This document shows, piece by piece, positions 22,274-28,326 of a stretch of 28,326 bases of DNA (the first letter of the stretch is position 1; each line of letters opens with the position of its first letter). Below the pieces are notes generated by a model. It had not been told where the DNA came from, made no database searches, and was given only the letters and a program-made list of their open reading frames with translations. Made by a program: the position numbers and the translations under genes. The stretch comes from Porticoccus sp964608185 (GTDB taxonomy: Bacteria > Pseudomonadota > Gammaproteobacteria > Pseudomonadales > Porticoccaceae): assembly GCA_964608185.1 (NCBI GenBank), contig CAZSMR010000016.1, forward strand, positions 1 through 28,326. Reading direction: 5' to 3'.

Positions 22274-23482
22274 CTAAAAGCCAGAAGATATGATTAGTTG
22301 TTTTATTCTTTCTGCTGCTTGTTTGCATTCTTCAAGCGGTGCTACCAGTGCCATTCTTATGTAATTTTCGCCCGGATTAGGTTTATCTGAAGACCTTCCA
22401 AGATAGCGTCCAGGTAATGCAGTAACATTTTTTTTAGAGAACAGATCTTTACAAAAAACTTCATCGTTACCCATTTTAGCAGGTAGTATATTGGCCCAAA
22501 GATAAAATCCAGCATCTGGTATATTCAAGGGTAGGGTATCACCCAAAATCTCCCTAAAAATTTCAAACTTTTGACGATATTGTGCCCGATTTTCTTTCAC
22601 ATGTTTTTCGTCGTTCCAGGCAGAAATACTAGCTAGCTGAGTAACTAAAGGCATAGCGGAACCATGATATGTTCGGTAACGCAAAAATAGTTCTAGGATA
22701 TCAGCATCTCCTGCGACAAAACCCGACCTTAGCCCCGGAAGGTTGGAACGTTTGGATAGGCTATGGAAAACTACACAGCGATGATAGTTGTGGCGCTGCA
22801 TTTTAGCACATACCTGTAATAGTCCTGGAGGAGGATTTTTTTCATCATAGTATATTTCTGAATAACATTCGTCACTAGCTATAATAAAATCATACTGGTC
22901 GGCAAGCTCTATCAGCTCCTGCATCGCCTTAGAGCTTAAAACAGCACCGCTTGGATTACCTGGCGAGCAAATGTAGATTAGCTGACATGCACTCCAAATT
23001 TTTTCTGGAATAGAACTAAAGTCTATCAAAAATTTACTTTCTTCATTGCAGTCAAGAAAAAATATGTTTGCTCCAGACAGAAGAGCTGCACCTTCATATA
23101 TTTGATAAAATGGGTTAGGCATCAAAATAAGAGGATCTTTTGCTCTATCAATACTTGCTTGCGCAAAAGAAAAAAGGGCCTCTCGGGTTCCGTTTACTGG
23201 TAAAATTTGAGTTTCTGCATCTATATGATCTAATATGAAGCGTTTCTCTAGCCAATTTGCAATCGTCCTTCTAAATTCTAAGGTTCCCTTTGTGCTTGGA
23301 TACTTGCCTAACTTGTCCATTGAAGAAGCAATTGTTTGAGCAACGAAGCTGGGCGATTGATGCTTTGGTTCTCCAATCGATAAAGGAATATGTGAAAGCG
23401 CTTTTGGTGGCACAACTCCGGATAAAAGCTCCGAAAGTCTTTCGAAGGGATATTGTTGGAGTCTTTTAAGATCACTGTTCAT
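22274..23482 (-). CDS. dapC: N-succinyl-diaminopimelate aminotransferase
   Basis: A 402-residue class I PLP aminotransferase that produces N-succinyl-L,L-diaminopimelate from the 6-oxo precursor with glutamate. The PLP lysine lies in HSLSKRSNLPGLRSGF, ICSPGNPSG and SDECYSEIYYD are the class signatures, and the opening QQYPFERLSELLSG with SIGEPKHQSP matches the Pseudomonas-type DapC. ATG 23482 is chosen because it gives MNSDLKRLQ as in related proteins; GTG codons at 23518 and 23512, overlapping the end of glnD, are alternatives that would couple translation. Position between glnD and the dapD region supports DapC over the similar ArgD. Confidence 0.92.
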   Translation of the reverse strand: MNSDLKRLQQYPFERLSELLSGVVPPKALSHIPLSIGEPKHQSPSFVAQTIASSMDKLGKYPSTKGTLEFRRTIANWLEKRFILDHIDAETQILPVNGTREALFSFAQASIDRAKDPLILMPNPFYQIYEGAALLSGANIFFLDCNEESKFLIDFSSIPEKIWSACQLIYICSPGNPSGAVLSSKAMQELIELADQYDFIIASDECYSEIYYDEKNPPPGLLQVCAKMQRHNYHRCVVFHSLSKRSNLPGLRSGFVAGDADILELFLRYRTYHGSAMPLVTQLASISAWNDEKHVKENRAQYRQKFEIFREILGDTLPLNIPDAGFYLWANILPAKMGNDEVFCKDLFSKKNVTALPGRYLGRSSDKPNPGENYIRMALVAPLEECKQAAERIKQLIISSGF

Positions 23483-23508
23483 AGTAGCTCTATTTTCACT
23501 AGGCCCGT

Positions 23509-26271
23509 TCACTGCCACAGGTTCATTTTTTGAAGAGGATTACCTTTCACTTGATTCATTACTCGAGCATCAGTCTTATTGCAAATATCTTCATGTATTT
23601 GCCTACAAATCTCATCATCACTTAAAGGGTTGTAATTAGTATCTACGACTTGAAAAACATCTTCAACACGTTCTCCTAGGGTTGAAATTTTTGCGTTAAT
23701 AAGCCGTAGTTTAAATTTTAGAAAAATATGACTTAGATGCAAAAGCAAACCAGGTCGATCAGGGGTAAATACCTCAATTACTGTACACATTTTAACAAGA
23801 TCACTACTGATAATTACTTCGGTAATTGTACTAAACTGCTTGAGATTCTGAGAAATTCTTCGACTCACCTCTAAAATAGATTGACTAGTATTTTGAAAAG
23901 CCTTGTTTAGAGATACTTCAATTTGAGAAATGATTTTTTTTTGGCCTCCAAATGGTGAGCCTGCTTCATTAACCACATAAAAGATATCGAAAGTAGTTTC
24001 CCTTATATTTTTGTACATAGTTGACCGAAGACTAGTGTATAAACTTGCATCTAGTATTCTGAGCTGAAGATTATCAAGTGTCGCTGCGATTATAGGAAAT
24101 ACTTTATACAAACCATTAGTGCTTATGAATATTTGTGTAGCAACAGGATCTCCTGGGCCTTTATCTTGAATCAAAACCACTGGCTTAGACTTATCCATAC
24201 TGTTTGCTATGGCTTGAGTATATCTTGCAATGTCAGTAGCACTTTCTCTAAGAAAAAATTCATCATCCAGATCACCCCATACTTTAATGATATCGATATT
24301 ATTTTCAGATTTTTCTTTAATTATTGTAATAGCGGCATCTTTAGTATTTTGTACCCAACTTTCTCGACTCTCTGGATTTTCGAGGCCACGACCCAGAGCT
24401 CTTTTTGTTTCAATATAAAGCTGCCGCATAAGCGATGCTTTCCAGCTATTCCATAGGTTTGGATTTGTGGCAATGATATCGGCAACAGTTAATACTAGTA
24501 AATAGTCTAGCCTTACCTTGGTGCCAATTAATTTAGCAAATTTATAGATAATATCTGGATCAGAAATGTCATCTCTTTGAGATGTACTAGACATTAAAAG
24601 ATGATTTTCCACAAGCCATACAACTAAGCTTATCTCAGCCTCTGACATATCATGGCGTTTACAAAAATTAGCAGCATCTTTGGCGCCTAATATAGAGTGA
24701 TCGCCCCCTCGACCTTTGCCAATATCGTGATAAAGTCCAGCTATAAAAGCTAGCTCTGGCTTGGGTAAATTTTTATAGACATACGCCGTCATTGGAAACT
24801 TATGACTCTCCTCTGGCTTATTAAAGGTCCTCATATTTTTGATCAATTGAAGTGTATGGGCGTCTACAGGGTACTGGTGAAAAAGATCATGTTGAGTTTG
24901 CCCAATAATTTCTCCAAATTCGGGCAAGTATCTCCCAAGTATCCCATACCTCGTCATACGTTGAAGCTGGGTAGTCATTTTAAAAGGTGACCGTAGTAAC
25001 CTTAAAAATAGTGCCTTATTAACGGATGAATTACGAAAAGCGGGATCAATTAGTTTACGATATTGGCGAATTTGACGGATGGTAGTTGCGCGAATACCTA
25101 AAATATTTTTATTTTCTGCTATAAGACAAAATATTTCTAGTAGGGCTGATGGGTCGGTCACAAAAATACGATTATGTGTAGTTTCAATATGTCTATTTTT
25201 AACAACAAAACGCTTATTCAAGAAAATTTTATTACCAATTTTATTGTTGTGAAAAATTACTTCATCGAAACATTGAAATAAAGTGTCGTTGAGTTCTCGT
25301 ATTGATAGAACTACTTGATAATAGTGCTGCATAAACTGCTCTACACCTAATCGCTTTTCCCCATCTTTATAACCAAACATTTTAGATATTTTTCGTTGAT
25401 ATTCAAACAAAAGGCGCTCTTCTGGCCTCTCTGCTATTAAGTGTAAGGCGTAGCGAACCTTCCAAAGAAAAGCTTCATTTCGCTTAAGTTGAAGATATTC
25501 TTCTGGGGTAATAACATTGTCGCCAATTAGTTCTTCTAGAGATTCGACACCAAAATGGCGCTTAGCAACCCAGCTTATTATTTGGATGTCTCTCAGGCCG
25601 CCGGGCGCTTCTTTAACGTTTGGTTCAAGATTATATTCGGTATTACCGTGTCTTTTGTGACGCTTAGCTTGTTCTAGAAGCTTAGCTTTAAAAAAATCAC
25701 TAGATGACCAAATTTTAAAAGGCCACAATCTGCTTGCACTAGTCTTTCGCAGCAATTTTTTTCTGATGTCATCTTCACCGCGTATTATTCTCGTTTCCAT
25801 CAAATTAGTTGCTATAGATAGATCTTTTTTTGCAACCGTGACACATTGTGAAATTGAGCGGACGCTATGTCCTATTTTTAACTCTATATCCCATAAAAAA
25901 GCTAGGAAACGCCCAATATCTTCTTTATAAAGTTCCGGATTATCTGAATCGATTAGAATTAATAAATCAATGTCAGACTGTGGATGCAACTCTCCTCGCC
26001 CATACCCACCTACGGCTACAAGAGCTATTTTCTTACCCCATTCGAATTTGTCCCACGCGTATGAAAGAATTAAGTCAATAAAATATGCTTTCTCTGCCAG
26101 CAATACCGACGTTTGTTCGCCAGCCTTAAATTTTTTATGCAGCTCACTGCTAGCATTACGTATAGCACTCTTAAAAACTTGGGTATGATCTTTTTTTTCG
26201 AGGTCGATAATAAAGTTCTGTTCATTAAGAAAATTAGATTTTTTTTTGGAAGATTCAGTCTTGTTATCCAT
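23509..26271 (-). CDS. glnD: PII uridylyltransferase/uridylyl-removing enzyme
   Basis: A 920-residue bifunctional nitrogen sensor that uridylylates PII protein when glutamine is low and reverses this when it is high. The nucleotidyltransferase site GGYGRGE (residues 88-94) with Asp100 and Asp102 is near the N-terminus, preceded by a short Lys-rich extension. A central HD domain with GLYHDIGKGRGGDHS performs UMP removal. Two C-terminal ACT domains, one around VFPIIAATLDNLQLRILDAS and one around DRPGLLLHLSHIFLKFKL, bind glutamine. Length is normal (about 880-950). Its ATG overlaps the map stop by one base (TAATG), so translation is coupled, and dapC follows directly. Confidence 0.97.
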   Translation of the reverse strand: MDNKTESSKKKSNFLNEQNFIIDLEKKDHTQVFKSAIRNASSELHKKFKAGEQTSVLLAEKAYFIDLILSYAWDKFEWGKKIALVAVGGYGRGELHPQSDIDLLILIDSDNPELYKEDIGRFLAFLWDIELKIGHSVRSISQCVTVAKKDLSIATNLMETRIIRGEDDIRKKLLRKTSASRLWPFKIWSSSDFFKAKLLEQAKRHKRHGNTEYNLEPNVKEAPGGLRDIQIISWVAKRHFGVESLEELIGDNVITPEEYLQLKRNEAFLWKVRYALHLIAERPEERLLFEYQRKISKMFGYKDGEKRLGVEQFMQHYYQVVLSIRELNDTLFQCFDEVIFHNNKIGNKIFLNKRFVVKNRHIETTHNRIFVTDPSALLEIFCLIAENKNILGIRATTIRQIRQYRKLIDPAFRNSSVNKALFLRLLRSPFKMTTQLQRMTRYGILGRYLPEFGEIIGQTQHDLFHQYPVDAHTLQLIKNMRTFNKPEESHKFPMTAYVYKNLPKPELAFIAGLYHDIGKGRGGDHSILGAKDAANFCKRHDMSEAEISLVVWLVENHLLMSSTSQRDDISDPDIIYKFAKLIGTKVRLDYLLVLTVADIIATNPNLWNSWKASLMRQLYIETKRALGRGLENPESRESWVQNTKDAAITIIKEKSENNIDIIKVWGDLDDEFFLRESATDIARYTQAIANSMDKSKPVVLIQDKGPGDPVATQIFISTNGLYKVFPIIAATLDNLQLRILDASLYTSLRSTMYKNIRETTFDIFYVVNEAGSPFGGQKKIISQIEVSLNKAFQNTSQSILEVSRRISQNLKQFSTITEVIISSDLVKMCTVIEVFTPDRPGLLLHLSHIFLKFKLRLINAKISTLGERVEDVFQVVDTNYNPLSDDEICRQIHEDICNKTDARVMNQVKGNPLQKMNLWQ

Positions 26272-27041
26272 TAAAAGATTTCTTCACTTCGAGCTGTTAA
26301 AACCTCTACCCCATTACTAGTGACCGCTAAAGTATGCTCCCATTGAGCAGATAGTCTTCCATCAAGTGTCTCTACAGTCCAGCCATCTTTTTTTACTTTA
26401 GTATTATGTTTTCCAGCATTAATCATAGGCTCTATTGTAAAAGTCATACCTTCTTGAAGCACGAAACCAGTATTTGGTCGACCAAAATGGAGTATTTGTG
26501 GGTCCTGATGAAATTCGGTACTTATACCATGCCCGCAATAGTCTCTAACGACACTATAATGGTTACTTTCAACGTATTTTTGAATGACGTAGCCTATATC
26601 TCCAAGACGAGTTCCTGGCTTTACGATGGCTATAGCTCTATAAAGACTCTCTTGGCAAACAGCGACTAACCTTTTTGCGTGATCAGCTGGGGTGCCTACG
26701 AAAAACATTTTGCTAGTATCTCCAAAATACCCATCTTTAATTACAGTGATATCTAAATTAACAATGTCGCCATCCTTGAGAATTTTCTTTTTAGTAGGTA
26801 TCCCGTGGCAAACGACATGATTCACTGACGAGCATATAGATTTAGGAAAACCTTTATAATTTAGTGGAGCCGGAATAGCTTTCTGAATATCAACTATATA
26901 ATTATGACAAAGTGTATCCAGCTCTTCAGTTGATGTGCCACAAATAACATAAGGTTCTATCATTTCAAGAACTTCAGCAGCCAGCTTACCCGCAATACGC
27001 ATTTTTTTTAGCTCATCGGGACCTTGGATATGTACAGACAT
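26271..27041 (-). CDS. map: Methionine aminopeptidase, type I
   Basis: A 256-residue metalloprotease that removes the N-terminal methionine from new proteins. The five metal ligands are recognisable: Asp in VNLDITVIKDG, Asp in GYFGDTSKMF, His in YCGHGIST, Glu in FTIEPMINAG and Glu in QWEHTLAV. Substrate-binding histidine appears in VNHVVCHGIP. It is of the short type Ia length. ATG 27041 follows CGGAAAATATC. A TATACT element (AGTATA on the plus strand at 27073-27078) 32 bases upstream may be its -10. It heads the map-glnD-dapC run and diverges from rpsB, a conserved arrangement in gammaproteobacteria. Confidence 0.97.
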   Translation of the reverse strand: MSVHIQGPDELKKMRIAGKLAAEVLEMIEPYVICGTSTEELDTLCHNYIVDIQKAIPAPLNYKGFPKSICSSVNHVVCHGIPTKKKILKDGDIVNLDITVIKDGYFGDTSKMFFVGTPADHAKRLVAVCQESLYRAIAIVKPGTRLGDIGYVIQKYVESNHYSVVRDYCGHGISTEFHQDPQILHFGRPNTGFVLQEGMTFTIEPMINAGKHNTKVKKDGWTVETLDGRLSAQWEHTLAVTSNGVEVLTARSEEIF

Positions 27042-27222
27042 GATATTTTCCGAAAAAATAATTGTTTCTCCTAGTATATAGGATTGTAGTTTCTAATAGA
27101 ATATTTAGAGATGTAATGAAACTAAGGCGGTAACTAGTAGATTTATTTTTCTATACGCTAGTCCGGCAATCAGAATATAAACCTATATGTGCTTCAATGT
27201 TCGACCTTTATGCTTGTTTTCG

Positions 27223-27251
27223 TTCACAAATTACCTAAATTATGTTATAAA
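27223..27251 (+). promoter_or_regulatory. Predicted sigma-70 promoter of rpsB
   Basis: TTCACA (27223-27228) and TATAAA (27246-27251) are separated by exactly 17 bases, each matching consensus at five of six positions. The transcript would start near 27258 and carry a leader of about 120 bases before the rpsB ATG. Confidence 0.6.
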
Positions 27252-27290
27252 GCAAACCGCTAAAGCCTCTAGCTGAAGCTAACGATACAC

Positions 27291-27349
27291 ATATATCGAC
27301 ACACCTTTCAGGGTGCCCGTCTTGTAACGGGTTGAATGGTGGGATATAT
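27291..27349 (+). promoter_or_regulatory. Structured rpsB leader, likely S2 autoregulatory element
   Basis: Three nested complementary pairs fold the leader: ATATATC (27291-27297) with GATATAT (27343-27349), CACC (27302-27305) with GGTG (27338-27341), and CCCGT (27316-27320) with ACGGG (27327-27331) around a six-base loop. An S2-binding leader controlling rpsB-tsf has been reported for gammaproteobacteria; I infer that this is its counterpart, without an alignment. Confidence 0.5.
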
Positions 27350-27379
27350 GGAAGATTAACCCTAACTCAAGGAAATATT

Positions 27380-28326
27380 ATGTCGACTGTAAGCATGAAA
27401 GAAATGTTGCAAGCTGGTGTTCATTTTGGCCATCAGACTCGCTACTGGAACCCAAAAATGGATAAATTTATTTTTGGGGCTCGCAATAAAATTCATATTC
27501 TTAATCTGGATCATACTGTTCCAGTATTCAACGAAGTGTTAGAAATCGTGCGTAAAATAGGTGCAAATAACAACAAAGTTTTATTTGTTGGCACAAAGAG
27601 AGCTGCACAAACTGTAATAGCAGAGAATGCTGCTCGAGCAGGTATGCCTTTTGTCAGTCACCGTTGGCTAGGAGGAATGTTAACTAACTACAAAACAATA
27701 CGCGCTTCTATAAAACGTTTTCGCGATCTTGAAGCACAAAGTCAAGACGGAACTTTTGATAGGCTGACAAAAAAAGAAGCCTTGATGAGAACTCGATTGA
27801 TGACAAAATTAAATAATTCTATTGGCGGCATAAAGGATATGGGTGGATTGCCAGATATGTTATTTGTAGTAGATGTTGATTATGAACGTATTGCTATTCA
27901 AGAAGCTAACAAGCTTGGAATACCAGTTATCGGTATTGTCGATACTAATAGCAATCCCGACGGTATCGATTATGTGATACCAGGTAACGATGATGCGACC
28001 CGTGCAATCAAGTTGTTCTGCTCAGCAATTGCTGACTCAATCTTAGAAGGTAAGGCAGAGGCTAATTCAGTTGTAGCTAAGGATGAATTTGTCGAACTAA
28101 AAGAAACAGCTGAAGCAAAAGAAACAGCTAAGACAGAAGTACCTGTTGAAGCAAAAGAAACAGCTAAGACAGAAGTACCTGTTGAAGTAAAAGAAACAGC
28201 TAAGACAGAAGCACCTGTTGAAGTAAAAGAAACAACTAAAGCAAAAGCACCTGTTGAAGTAAAAGAAACAACTAAAGCAAAAGCACCTGCTAAAGCAAAA
28301 GCACCTGCTAAAGCAAAAGCACCTGC
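27380..28326 (+). CDS. rpsB: 30S ribosomal protein S2 with repetitive C-terminal extension (runs off right edge)
   Basis: Open from ATG 27380 to the window edge, 315 codons plus two bases. Residues 1 to about 228 are a standard S2: MKEMLQAGVHFGHQTRYWNPKM, FVGTKRAAQ, FVSHRWLGGMLTNYKTI, GIPVIGIVDTNSNPDGIDYVIPGNDDA and the following AIKLFCSAIADSI. The start follows AAGGAAATATT. After the conserved domain, where E. coli S2 ends at about 241 residues, this protein continues for at least 75 more, built from 12-residue repeats of the type KETAKTEVPVEV and then AKAKAP hexapeptides. The tail is rich in Lys, Glu, Ala, Thr and Pro and is surely disordered. The downstream tsf gene would be expected beyond the edge. 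Core identity is certain; the role of the tail is unknown. Confidence 0.97.
   Translation, partial: MSTVSMKEMLQAGVHFGHQTRYWNPKMDKFIFGARNKIHILNLDHTVPVFNEVLEIVRKIGANNNKVLFVGTKRAAQTVIAENAARAGMPFVSHRWLGGMLTNYKTIRASIKRFRDLEAQSQDGTFDRLTKKEALMRTRLMTKLNNSIGGIKDMGGLPDMLFVVDVDYERIAIQEANKLGIPVIGIVDTNSNPDGIDYVIPGNDDATRAIKLFCSAIADSILEGKAEANSVVAKDEFVELKETAEAKETAKTEVPVEAKETAKTEVPVEVKETAKTEAPVEVKETTKAKAPVEVKETTKAKAPAKAKAPAKAKAP
28118..28326 (+). repeat. In-frame tandem repeats encoding the S2 tail
   Basis: Five 36-bp units begin at 28118, 28154, 28190, 28226 and 28262, each coding for a variant of KETAKTEVPVEV, and shade into 18-bp units coding for AKAKAP at 28289 and 28307, still running at the edge. Adjacent units are almost identical at the DNA level, including the codons used, which points to recent expansion by slippage or unequal recombination. 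Confidence 0.93.

Larger units (their letters stand above)
27042..27379. other. Divergent map/rpsB intergenic region
   Basis: This 338-bp gap carries the probable map -10 element near 27073, an rpsB promoter at 27223-27251, and a roughly 120-base rpsB leader with nested complementary segments. The part between about 27090 and 27220 is AT-rich with no recognised element or coding frame. Confidence 0.6.

Noticed and set aside
21615..22328. Longer nth reading frame starting at 22328
   Set aside because: The extra 20 residues lie inside dapC and do not resemble the Nth N-terminus; ATG 22268 fits the family and the operon spacing.
28118..28326. Tandem repeat considered as a CRISPR array or intergenic satellite
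   Set aside because: The repeats are contiguous without spacers and stay in frame within rpsB, so they encode protein.
1..28326. Mobile elements, prophage, defence or secretion islands
   Set aside because: No transposase, integrase, terminal inverted repeats, phage genes or defence domains were found; nearly all genes are conserved housekeeping genes without visible compositional breaks.

Overview
The window is an AT-rich stretch of bacterial chromosome made almost entirely of intact housekeeping genes. Protein types and gene neighbourhoods point to a gammaproteobacterium related to the Pseudomonadales/Cellvibrionales/Oceanospirillales side: the long DapD (344 aa), long PurC (367 aa), FabV enoyl reductase, MaeB hybrid malic enzyme, SlyX, BamC and RNase T. 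Several blocks recall Pseudomonas order from memory: grxD-prx-rnt-pyrC-argG, dapA-bamC-MBL (there next to purC), and rpsB/map-glnD-dapC-(arsC-like)-dapD. AT-richness with short intergenic gaps would suit a streamlined marine or symbiotic lineage, but the species cannot be named from this alone.

Layout. 1-404: start of an outer-membrane porin gene on the minus strand, behind a promoter overlapped by a strong Fur-box match. 723-2139 (+): monothiol glutaredoxin, 2-Cys peroxiredoxin (followed by a clear intrinsic terminator) and SlyX. 2179-4458 (-): malic enzyme. 4667-4987 (+): adrenodoxin-type ferredoxin. 5043-6729 (-): pyrC-rnt pair, divergent from argG. 6941-10666 (+): argG, gloA, a D-amino-acid aminotransferase and alanine racemase. 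10659-12266 (-): purC, then a DoxX membrane protein. 12456-17493 (+): fabV, a lipid A acyltransferase, then dapA-bamC-MBL hydrolase. 17494-18005: a 512-bp AT-rich gap with a cluster of DnaA-box-like sites. 18006-18830 (+): rsmJ. 18848-27041 (-): a probable long operon map-glnD-dapC-nth-arsC-like-dapD-dapE. 27380 to the right edge (+): rpsB with a structured leader and an unusual repetitive C-terminal extension.

How the genes fit together. dapA, dapD, dapC and dapE supply four steps of the succinylase branch of diaminopimelate/lysine synthesis; alr and the D-amino-acid aminotransferase handle D-amino acids for peptidoglycan; the lipid A acyltransferase, BamC and the porin are envelope functions; fabV, purC, pyrC, argG and maeB are central biosynthesis; GlnD senses nitrogen status. 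GrxD, peroxiredoxin and ferredoxin belong to redox and Fe-S handling.

No phage, insertion sequence, CRISPR array, toxin-antitoxin or defence island was found, and no clear undescribed multi-gene system. The most interesting signals are non-coding or sub-genic: the DnaA-box cluster at 17569-17962, the repeat-built tail of ribosomal protein S2, the Fur/porin promoter, and an endonuclease III with non-canonical Fe-S cysteine spacing.
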